Assembly: GCA_035765895.1 (NCBI GenBank)
Contig: DASTWL010000091.1
Coordinates: 1 to 64,000, forward strand
Origin: Verrucomicrobiia bacterium
GTDB taxonomy: Bacteria; Verrucomicrobiota; Verrucomicrobiia; Limisphaerales; DSYF01
DNA length: 64,000 nt
Reading direction: 5' to 3'
Positions 25,209 to 32,392 of this stretch are shown here, piece by piece. A program made the position numbers and the translations under genes. How positions within the stretch are numbered: the stretch's first letter is position 1; each line of letters starts with the position of its first letter. Under the pieces are notes generated by a model. It was not told the origin of the DNA and searched no databases. It saw only the letters and a program-made list of their open reading frames with translations.

Positions 25209-26128
25209 GAATTCTGGTCACCGGCGGCGCCGGCTTCATCGGCAGCCACATCGTCGAACATTTTCAAGGCCACGCCGAGGTGCGCGTGCTGGACAACCTG
25301 CGCTCCGGCTTCAAACACAACCTGGCCGGGCTGCCGCATGAATTCATCGAGGCTTCCATTCTCGACCGCGGCGCCGTGCGCCGCGCCATGGCCGGCGTCG
25401 ATTACGTGTTCCACCTGGCCGCCATGATCAGCGTGCCCGAGTCGATGCAGCAGCCGATTGAGTGCAGCGAAATCAACACGCACGGCACGCTGATTGTGCT
25501 CGAGGAAGCGGCGCGCGCCGGCGTGAAGAAGCTCGCCCTCAGCAGCTCGGCGGCCATCTACGGCGACAACCCGGTCGTGCCGAAGGTGGAAACGATGTTT
25601 CCCGAACCGAAAAGTCCCTACGCCATCACCAAGCTCGACGGCGAATACTACTGCCGCATGTTCGCGGCCGAGGGCCGGCTGGCAACCGTGTGCCTGCGCT
25701 ACTTCAACGTCTTCGGGCCGCGGCAGGATCCCAAAAGCCAGTATGCGGCGGCCGTGCCCATTTTCATTCATCGCGCCCTGCGCCACGAGCCGATCACGAT
25801 TTATGGTGACGGCGGGCAGACGCGGGACTTCATCTACGTGAAGGACATCGCCAAGGCGAACGCCTTCCTCGCCACCGAATCGCCGGCCACCGGCGTGTTC
25901 AACGTGGCCTACGGCGGGCGCATCACGATCAAGGAACTGGCCCAAACCCTCTGCCAGCTGACGGGTTCGCGCTCGGAAATCAGGCACGCACCCGAGCGGG
26001 CCGGCGACGTGAAGCATTCCCAGGCTGCCATCGACAGATTGCGCTCCACGGGCTTCGTTCCCGGCGGCAGCCTCGCAAGCGGGCTCGAAACCACGGTGGA
26101 ATTCTTCCGGCAAAAACTGACCGCCTGA
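25205..26128 (+). CDS. UDP-hexose / UDP-N-acetylhexosamine 4-epimerase-like SDR
   Basis: This 307-residue extended SDR shows VTGGAGFIGSHIVEHF for NAD binding, HLAAMISVPES, the serine of SSSAAIYGD, the Tyr-x3-Lys pair in SPYAITKLDGEYYC and FNVFGPRQDPKSQYAAAVP typical of UDP-sugar 4-epimerases. The last motif resembles epimerases that accept UDP-GlcNAc/UDP-GalNAc. As the last gene of the operon it would interconvert UDP-GalNAc and UDP-GlcNAc made from the NahK product. The start overlaps the nahK stop. A nucleotide-sugar epimerase serving the envelope is the alternative. Confidence 0.85.
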   Translation: MRILVTGGAGFIGSHIVEHFQGHAEVRVLDNLRSGFKHNLAGLPHEFIEASILDRGAVRRAMAGVDYVFHLAAMISVPESMQQPIECSEINTHGTLIVLEEAARAGVKKLALSSSAAIYGDNPVVPKVETMFPEPKSPYAITKLDGEYYCRMFAAEGRLATVCLRYFNVFGPRQDPKSQYAAAVPIFIHRALRHEPITIYGDGGQTRDFIYVKDIAKANAFLATESPATGVFNVAYGGRITIKELAQTLCQLTGSRSEIRHAPERAGDVKHSQAAIDRLRSTGFVPGGSLASGLETTVEFFRQKLTA

Positions 26129-26172
26129 ACGCGCGCGCGCGGGTGGCCCATCCCGAAAACGGAAGTTCAAAG

Positions 26173-26199
26173 TTGTAGCAATTCTTCAGGTTTTGTAAC
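26173..26199 (+). promoter_or_regulatory. Conserved direct-repeat box TTGTAGC-N13-TTGTAAC, copy 1
   Basis: Two heptamers, TTGTAGC (26173-26179) and TTGTAAC (26193-26199), start exactly 20 bp apart, preceded by AAAG and followed by AG. The spacer also resembles the other copies at 40392 (reverse), 56172 and 63661. This copy lies 90 bp upstream of the dipeptide epimerase gene and in the same orientation. It could be a two-site activator box or a promoter for an alternative sigma factor. Confidence 0.55.
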
Positions 26200-26288
26200 A
26201 GCCGCCGCGTTCGCCTGCCGTGCGATTTTTTGCGGCCGCGCGCAGAAAAGCGTTGCCAACTCTGGCGGACCGCCGGTTTGATGGAACC

Positions 26289-27329
26289 ATGAAGCTTAAG
26301 CTGCATGCCTGCGAACTGAAGCTCGTGAATCCGTGGCGCATCGCCAGCTCGATGGGTTCCGGCGCCCACATCGTGGTTCTCTTCGAGCTGACCGACCGCG
26401 ACGGCGTGACTGGCCTGGGCGAAGCTGCGCCCGCCAGCACGTATCAGGAAACCGCCGCCGGCGTGATGGAGTTTTGTCAGGGCCTCGACGCGGGCCGCCT
26501 CAGCTTCGCCGACATTCCCGGCTCGATGGCCTGGGTGAATTCCCTGCCCGGCATGCCGTCCGCGGCGCGGTGCGGCTTGAACCTCGCGCTGCTGGACGGC
26601 GCCGCGAAACGTGCCGGCCAGCCGGTCCATGATTTTCTCAAACTGGGCTTCCGCGAGAACCATCACCTCACGTCGTTCAGCATCGGCATTGACTCGCCGG
26701 AGGTGGTCGCCAAAAAGGTGGCCGACGCGGCGGCCTTTCCGGTGCTCAAGCTCAAGGTGGGCGATCCGCGCGACCGCGAAAACTTCGCGGCCCTGCGTTC
26801 CGTGGCGCCGCGCAAGCCGGTGCGCGTGGATGCCAACGAGGGCTGGAAGACGAAGGAGCAGGCGTTGACGATGCTGGAAACGCTGGCGCAGGACGGGCAC
26901 GTGCAATTCGTCGAACAGCCGATGCCGCGCAATGCCGCGCCCGAGGATCTGATCTGGCTGAAGGAACGTTCCCCCCTGCCGCTCTACGCCGATGAATCGT
27001 GCCACAACATGCGCGACATTCCGCACTGCGCGGAATGTTTCCACGGCGTGAATGTGAAGCTGGTGAAAACGGGCGGGATCAGCATGGCCTACGAAACCCT
27101 GCAGGCGGCGCGCCAGACCGGATTGCAAACCATGATCGGCTGCATGATTGAGACCAGTGTGCTCATCAGCGCCGCCGCGCACCTCGCCGAACTGGCTGAT
27201 CACCTCGACATCGACGGGAATCTCCTCATCAACAACGACCCGTTCCGGGGCGCCACGGCCGTCAACGGTGTGATTTCCTTCGCCGATGCGCCGGCCAAAA
27301 CCGGCCTGTGCGTGGCGCCGCGCGCCTGA
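26289..27329 (+). CDS. Dipeptide epimerase (L-Ala-D/L-Glu type), enolase superfamily
   Basis: The 346-residue protein starts at ATG 26289. It has the muconate-lactonizing subgroup layout: an N-terminal capping domain, then a barrel with the K-x-K pair (Lys154, Lys156 in LKLKVGD), metal ligands Asp181 (VDAN), Glu209 (FVEQP) and Asp235 (ADES), and NVKLVKTGG with the opposing lysine. Members epimerise L-Ala-D-Glu from peptidoglycan to L-Ala-L-Glu so that ordinary peptidases can cut it. The location beside an LD-carboxypeptidase, NamZ and D-Ala carboxypeptidase supports that use. Specificity for other dipeptides cannot be excluded. Confidence 0.87.
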   Translation: MKLKLHACELKLVNPWRIASSMGSGAHIVVLFELTDRDGVTGLGEAAPASTYQETAAGVMEFCQGLDAGRLSFADIPGSMAWVNSLPGMPSAARCGLNLALLDGAAKRAGQPVHDFLKLGFRENHHLTSFSIGIDSPEVVAKKVADAAAFPVLKLKVGDPRDRENFAALRSVAPRKPVRVDANEGWKTKEQALTMLETLAQDGHVQFVEQPMPRNAAPEDLIWLKERSPLPLYADESCHNMRDIPHCAECFHGVNVKLVKTGGISMAYETLQAARQTGLQTMIGCMIETSVLISAAAHLAELADHLDIDGNLLINNDPFRGATAVNGVISFADAPAKTGLCVAPRA

Positions 27330-27330
27330 T

Positions 27331-28311
27331 TCAACGGACGGCCGCCTCGGTCACGATCAAGTCGCCCCGCACGGCATCCAGGCGTGCCCGGGCGCCGCTG
27401 GGCAGCGTGGCATTGTAGGGCTGATGGCCGAAGGGCAGTTCCGTCACCACGGGCACGCCGAGCGGCGTGAGGCGTTCCCGCACCACGTCGGCCGAGGACT
27501 GACGGTATTCGATCTTCTTGGCGGCCCGCGGATCTTCGCAATCGCGGTTCACGCCCACGGCCACGCCGGCAACCTGCTGCAACACGCCGGCGTTGAGCAG
27601 ATGCGTCAGCAGGCGATCCAGCCGATACGGTTCTTCGTTGATGTCTTCGAGAAACAGGAGCCGGTTCTTGAACACGGGCTGCCAGGGCGTGCCCACCGTG
27701 GTCACCAGGATCGACAGGTTGCCGCCCACCAGCCGGCCCTCCGCCACGCCGCGCCGCAAAATCGTGATGTCGCCACGGTTGGGATAGCCTTCGGCGATGC
27801 TGCCCGCCGCCGCCGGCTGGCAGATGGCGCGCAAAAACGCGTCGTTGGAAAAGGCCGGATAGTCTGCGCTGCCGAGTCCCTCGTTCAACATCGGCGAGTG
27901 AAACGTGACCAGGCCGGCCTTTTCGTTGATCGCACAATGCAGCGTGGTGAGATCGCTGTAACCGGCGAACACCTTGGGGTTTTTCCGGAGCACGGCATAA
28001 TCAAGCCGCCCCACGATGCGCGCCGCGCCGTAACCGCCACGCAGGCAGATGAGGCCCTTGACCTTGCGGTCGCGAAACATCGCCATCATATCCGCCGCCC
28101 GGTCGCGATCGCTCCCGGCGAGAAACCCGTGCCGGGCGCGCGCATGGCGTCCGAGCTTCGCCTTGAAACCCATCCGCTCCACCTGGTTGACCGCGCGGTC
28201 CACGGCCTTCGGATTGGGCGGCGGGCTGCAGGGTGCGATGATGCCCACCACATCGCCGGGTTGCAGGCGTTCGGGCTTCACGAGAGTTCTCACGGCGCGT
28301 GTCTGGCTCAT
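27331..28311 (-). CDS. ldcA: Muramoyltetrapeptide LD-carboxypeptidase (peptidase S66)
   Basis: LdcA removes the terminal D-Ala from muropeptide tetrapeptides in the cytoplasm. The 326-residue protein (ATG 28311) shows LQPGDVVGIIAPCSP at the N-terminus, LRGGYGAARI, the nucleophile Ser119 in FAGYSDLTTL, the Glu of FLEDINEEPYRLDR and the His of ELPFGHQPYN, the expected S66 triad. No signal peptide is seen. It lies 13 nt downstream of the class A beta-lactamase-like gene on the same strand and converges on the dipeptide epimerase gene with only 1 nt between the two stops. Confidence 0.93.
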   Translation of the reverse strand: MSQTRAVRTLVKPERLQPGDVVGIIAPCSPPPNPKAVDRAVNQVERMGFKAKLGRHARARHGFLAGSDRDRAADMMAMFRDRKVKGLICLRGGYGAARIVGRLDYAVLRKNPKVFAGYSDLTTLHCAINEKAGLVTFHSPMLNEGLGSADYPAFSNDAFLRAICQPAAAGSIAEGYPNRGDITILRRGVAEGRLVGGNLSILVTTVGTPWQPVFKNRLLFLEDINEEPYRLDRLLTHLLNAGVLQQVAGVAVGVNRDCEDPRAAKKIEYRQSSADVVRERLTPLGVPVVTELPFGHQPYNATLPSGARARLDAVRGDLIVTEAAVR

Positions 28312-28324
28312 GTAACGAAGGGCA

Positions 28325-29746
28325 TTACTGTTTATCCGGCTCCGGCGCAAGCGTGGCCTGCGGCGACGCGGCCGACAATCGCTTCACCGCCTCATCAATC
28401 GCCTTCCCCAACGCCGGAATGCGCTGGGTGTAGCTCACCGGACTGACCGGATCGGCATACGGACCGCGCGTGCGGCCGGCAAACGCCTCGTCCGTGTAGC
28501 GGTAACCGAGATTGCTCAGGAATGCGATGATGTAGTGGCGGAACGGCTGCCCCGGCAACGAGCGCACGATGCCGGCATCCGAGCCGTAATTATAGGTCAG
28601 GCCCGTCTTGTGCGCGAACCTCACCTCGGCCTGCGCGTTGCTCGCGCGCACGTCCACGCCAAAGTTGATGCCGTCCACGTTCACAATGCCGTTGCTGGAA
28701 TTGATCCAGCGCGGGGCGATTTGGGACGGGATGCCCGGGCGCACGTGCGGGGCGCCGGCGAGATTGGCGGTGGACAGCGCCTCGTTCAGGCCCTGTTCAC
28801 CGAGCAGGTGTTTCAAAAAGGCCCGCGACGCGTCGGAAAGAAACCGGGCCGTGACCGGCCGGCCGTCGGGCCGCCGCCACAACTCGCCCGGCGCGCCGTC
28901 AATCAGCCAGAGCAGCCGCGCCGTGTCGAACGCCGTCATGTGAATGCGGTCGGTCTGCCAGCCGTAACCGTCGGACGCACGGGTGCCGTTGATCTGGAGC
29001 GTGCCCAGGCCCAGCTCGCGGAATTCGCGGTTGAGCACTTCGATGTGGTCGTGCCGGTGCAGCATTTGCAGCAGCGCGTGGGTGGCGTGGTTGTCGGAAA
29101 CCGTAATCATCGGCTCCAGCCACGCGCGGACGGCACGGGTTTCGTCCGCCGCGCCGGGGGCCGAATACGTGTAGGGCGTGTCCAACGTGAGCACGCCCGC
29201 ATCCACCATGCGCATCACGTGAAAGGCCACCATCAGTTTGAACAACGACGCGGGATACGGCGCCATAAATTCATACGGCGCGTGGGCGCGGCCCGGCACG
29301 ATGTCATCCGCCTCCGTCAACGGCGGCCGGTTCGTCCAACCCTTCTCGTGGAGCGGCGACCAGGAGGCCGGCGCGAAGGTGCCGCCGTTCCACCGGTCAA
29401 TGTCCCAACGCCGGAAGCGCACGCTGTCCGCGCCGCTGTTCACGTCCACCGGCACCACCAGGCCGTTCGGATAATCACGCGACAGCAACACATCCGCACC
29501 GGCCACGAGCTGCCCTTCGGCGTCCAGTTGCAGCACCGCCACGTCCACGTTCGGCACGTGCGCAATGGGCCGTGGAAAGCCGGGCGGCACGGATTTGTCC
29601 TCGTTGCCCGGGCCGAAATCGATCACGCCATCGAACTTCGCCGCCCGCACCGCCGCGAGCACGGCGTCGGCCAGCGGCGCGGCGGGCAGCGGGGAGAACG
29701 GGGTGGAAAGCATGAGCACACACATCCAGAAACGGCGTTGCAACAT
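28325..29746 (-). CDS. Secreted class A beta-lactamase-like serine hydrolase
   Basis: The 473-residue protein (ATG 29746) starts with a signal peptide ending near PLPAAP. The active-site set of the penicillin-recognising family is complete: Ser167-x-x-Lys170 (SLFK), Ser217-Asp218-Asn219 and Lys380-Thr381-Gly382. The catalytic domain spans about 150-450, preceded by about 120 residues with no clear family. In a peptidoglycan context it is more likely a D,D-peptidase or muropeptide hydrolase than an antibiotic-resistance enzyme, but a true beta-lactamase cannot be ruled out. The open frame continues to 31138 on this strand, but that upstream part is the shadow of the acyltransferase gene. Confidence 0.87.
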   Translation of the reverse strand: MLQRRFWMCVLMLSTPFSPLPAAPLADAVLAAVRAAKFDGVIDFGPGNEDKSVPPGFPRPIAHVPNVDVAVLQLDAEGQLVAGADVLLSRDYPNGLVVPVDVNSGADSVRFRRWDIDRWNGGTFAPASWSPLHEKGWTNRPPLTEADDIVPGRAHAPYEFMAPYPASLFKLMVAFHVMRMVDAGVLTLDTPYTYSAPGAADETRAVRAWLEPMITVSDNHATHALLQMLHRHDHIEVLNREFRELGLGTLQINGTRASDGYGWQTDRIHMTAFDTARLLWLIDGAPGELWRRPDGRPVTARFLSDASRAFLKHLLGEQGLNEALSTANLAGAPHVRPGIPSQIAPRWINSSNGIVNVDGINFGVDVRASNAQAEVRFAHKTGLTYNYGSDAGIVRSLPGQPFRHYIIAFLSNLGYRYTDEAFAGRTRGPYADPVSPVSYTQRIPALGKAIDEAVKRLSAASPQATLAPEPDKQ

Positions 29747-29851
29747 AAACGACACGGTGGGCCTTTCACCGGCGAGTGTAGCGGCGAATTGACGGTTGCC
29801 AAGCCTCGCTGGCCTTGACCTGGACCCGCCTTTCGCGCCACGTTGCGCGGC

Positions 29852-31162
29852 ATGAATCCCGCCCCCGTCGCCGCCGCGCCCGAACCCCAGCGCCTCATGT
29901 CGCTCGACATGCTGCGCGGTTTCGACATGTTCTGGATTCTCGGCGCCGACGCGTTCGTCTATGCGCTCAACCGGCTGAGCCAGACCGCGCCGACGCGCTT
30001 TCTGGCCACGCAACTCGACCACGCCGAATGGGAGGGCTTTCACTTCTACGACCTCATCTTCCCGCTGTTCGTGTTCATCATGGGCGTCTCGACGGTGTAT
30101 TCGCTCACCAAAATCATCGCCCGCGAGGGCCGGGCGGCGGCCGTGAAGCGCGTGGTCCTTCGCGGTGTGCTGCTGTTCGTCATCGGCATTCTTTACTCGG
30201 GCGGCTTCACCAATCCGTGGCCCGACCTGCGCCTGATGGGCGTGCTGAACCGCATTGCGCTCTGTTACCTCGCCGGCGGCCTGCTGTTCTGCTGGTGCCG
30301 GCCGCGCGTGCTGGTCGGTCTGGCCGTGGCGCTTCTGCTCGGCTACTGGGCGCTGCTGCGGTGCGTGCCGATCCGTGACATTCAACTCGAGAAAACGCAC
30401 CTCGCCGAACGGGCCGGGCAGGCGGGCGACACCGCACTGGCCGCGGAATTTCGCGCCGCGGGCGGGAGTTCCTCGGTCAATCCTTCGGCCATTCCCAACA
30501 GCCCGGTCTGGGCCGCGACCGAAAAAATGTTCGCCGCCACGACCAATCGCGTGACCGGCCGTTACGACATGGGCCTGAACGTTGCGAATCATTTCGACTT
30601 CGAATACCTGCCCGCGCGCAAATACGACCTGTTCTGGGATCCGGAGGGCCTCTTGAGCACGCTGCCCGCCATCGTCACGGGCCTGCTGGGCATCTTTGCC
30701 GGCCTGTTCATCCGCCATCCCGGTTTTAACGACCAGCAGAAAGTGCGCGGCCTGCTGATCGCCGGTGCGGTGAGCGTCGTGCTCGGCTTCCTGTGGGGCA
30801 CGCAGTTTCCCGTCATCAAAAAAATCTGGACCTCCTCCTACGTGCTGGTGGCCGGTGGTTACAGCGCGCTGCTGCTGGGCACGTTTTACTGGATCGTGGA
30901 CGTGAAAAAGTGGCAGGCGTGGGGCCGGCCGTTTCTGTGGATCGGCATGAACCCCATCACGCTCTACCTCGCGAGCAACCTGATGGGCGGCGGCGGTTTT
31001 CTGAAGCTGGCCAACCGCTTCGCCGGCGGGAGCGTGCGGCAGTTCCTGAACGCCCACGTGGCCACCGGCTGCGGCGATCTGGTCGTGTGCGTGATTGGAA
31101 TTTCCCTGTTCGTGTGGTTCGCGCGCTTCCTTTACCACCGGAAAATTTTCCTGCGCTTGTAA
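29852..31162 (+). CDS. HGSNAT/NagX-like membrane acyltransferase (DUF5009 type)
   Basis: This is a polytopic membrane protein of about 436 residues, starting with RLMSLDMLRGFDMFWI and FYDLIFPLFVFIMGVSTVYS. That pattern fits the family of heparan-alpha-glucosaminide N-acetyltransferase and bacterial NagX. About ten hydrophobic segments are visible, with a soluble loop near residues 170-250. Relatives move acetyl groups across the membrane onto the amino group of glucosamine, or are linked with amino-sugar uptake. Here it diverges from the beta-lactamase-like gene within a cell-wall salvage island. A TTG start at 29843 is possible. Confidence 0.78.
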   Translation: MNPAPVAAAPEPQRLMSLDMLRGFDMFWILGADAFVYALNRLSQTAPTRFLATQLDHAEWEGFHFYDLIFPLFVFIMGVSTVYSLTKIIAREGRAAAVKRVVLRGVLLFVIGILYSGGFTNPWPDLRLMGVLNRIALCYLAGGLLFCWCRPRVLVGLAVALLLGYWALLRCVPIRDIQLEKTHLAERAGQAGDTALAAEFRAAGGSSSVNPSAIPNSPVWAATEKMFAATTNRVTGRYDMGLNVANHFDFEYLPARKYDLFWDPEGLLSTLPAIVTGLLGIFAGLFIRHPGFNDQQKVRGLLIAGAVSVVLGFLWGTQFPVIKKIWTSSYVLVAGGYSALLLGTFYWIVDVKKWQAWGRPFLWIGMNPITLYLASNLMGGGGFLKLANRFAGGSVRQFLNAHVATGCGDLVVCVIGISLFVWFARFLYHRKIFLRL

Positions 31163-31177
31163 ACGCGCCGGCGCCGG

Positions 31178-32275
31178 TCAACGCACGGCTGCGTCCGCCA
31201 GCACCTGCACCAGCAAGTCCAGCTGCGCCCGCGTGTGCTCGCTCGAAATGACGAAGCGGAAAAACCCCGCGGGCGAGCCGGCGTATTTCAGAAACGGCGG
31301 ATAGATGCCCGCCGCCAGCAACTGCCGGCGCACGGAGTTCCTTTGCGCCACGGAACGCGGATGCAGCACAAGGATGGGTCCGGGCGCGGCGGGAATCGTC
31401 CAGCCGGCGGCGCGCAAGGCCGCCTTCACATATTCCGCGTTGCGCCGCAGGCGTGCCCGGCGGCGGCCGTCGCGGCGCAGAATTTTCACCGCCTGCAACG
31501 CGGCATTGGCCAGCGGCGGCGGCAGTGGCGTGCAGCCGATGAACGCCCGGCTGCGGGCGAGAATTTTTTCCCGCAGCGCCCGCGCACCCAGCACGGCGCC
31601 GCCGTAGGAACCAAAGGCCTTGCTCAGGGTCACGCACTGGATGATGCGCCGCCGCGGGACGCCCGCGTGCTCCGGCGCGCCGCGGCCGTGGGCGCCCAGC
31701 ACACCCGCGCCGTGGGCGTCGTCCACGAGCAGTTGCGCGGTGCGCGGGAGCACGGCGAGATACGCAGCCAACGGCGCGGCCGAACCGTCGTGGGAAAACA
31801 ATCCGTCCGTCAGCACGATGATCCGCGCCCGCCGGCCGCAGCGCGCCGCGACCCGGGCGAGGTCGGCCGGGTCGGCGTGTTTGAACGGCCGCACCGGGCA
31901 ACCAAAATGCAGGGCCGCATCGCGCAGCGCCGGATGAGCCCGGGCATCCAGCAGCACGTGCGTGAATTCGCCTGCCAACGCCTGCGCCACGACGGTGCTG
32001 GTGGCGTAACCGCCCGGCAGCAGCAGCGCCTCCGGCGCGCCGAAAAATTTTGCGAGTTCGGTTTCGAGCCGGGCGTAGATGCGGTGATGGCCGGTGGTGA
32101 GCCGCGAGGCGGAGACGTTCAAACCGAACCGGTGCAGCCCGGCCGCCGCCGCGCGCAACACCGCGTGATGGCGCGTGAGCCGGAAATAATCGCAGCCCGA
32201 GAAGCCCAGCCAGGTGCGGCCCCGCCAGCGGATGAGATTGCCGTCCAGTTGTTGCAACGGTTCCAGCCGGTTCAT
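31178..32275 (-). CDS. PLP-dependent alpha-oxoamine synthase-like enzyme (BioF/KBL fold)
   Basis: This 365-residue aminotransferase class I/II protein shows LGFSGCDYFRLTRH, SRLTTGHHRIYARLETELAKFFG, LLVDDAHGAGVLG with the Asp that holds the cofactor, and the PLP lysine in VTLSKAFGSYGG. These are the features of the BioF/glycine C-acetyltransferase group, which join an acyl-CoA to an amino acid. Which amino acid is used cannot be told. It converges on the acyltransferase gene (15 bp apart) and diverges from the D-Ala carboxypeptidase fusion gene. The frame extends to 33277 but that part is a shadow. A biotin-pathway BioF is less likely without other bio genes. Confidence 0.82.
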   Translation of the reverse strand: MNRLEPLQQLDGNLIRWRGRTWLGFSGCDYFRLTRHHAVLRAAAAGLHRFGLNVSASRLTTGHHRIYARLETELAKFFGAPEALLLPGGYATSTVVAQALAGEFTHVLLDARAHPALRDAALHFGCPVRPFKHADPADLARVAARCGRRARIIVLTDGLFSHDGSAAPLAAYLAVLPRTAQLLVDDAHGAGVLGAHGRGAPEHAGVPRRRIIQCVTLSKAFGSYGGAVLGARALREKILARSRAFIGCTPLPPPLANAALQAVKILRRDGRRRARLRRNAEYVKAALRAAGWTIPAAPGPILVLHPRSVAQRNSVRRQLLAAGIYPPFLKYAGSPAGFFRFVISSEHTRAQLDLLVQVLADAAVR

Positions 32276-32392
32276 GCTCCGGATATAATGGAAGCCACGC
32301 CCGACCGCACGCGCGAAAGCACGAGGGACCCGGAACGCGCGGTTGCGCCCGCGCGGCGTGCGGACTACTGTGCCCGCAACTTGCGCTGCGTC

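Noticed and set aside
29747-31138. N-terminal extension of the class A beta-lactamase-like gene to 937 residues
   Set aside because: The extension is antisense to the acyltransferase gene, lacks domains, and would bury the signal peptide starting at 29746.
31235-32392. N-terminal extension of the carboxypeptidase-hydrolase fusion to 1175 residues
   Set aside because: The extra part is antisense to the BioF/KBL-like gene; a signal peptide starts at 32393.
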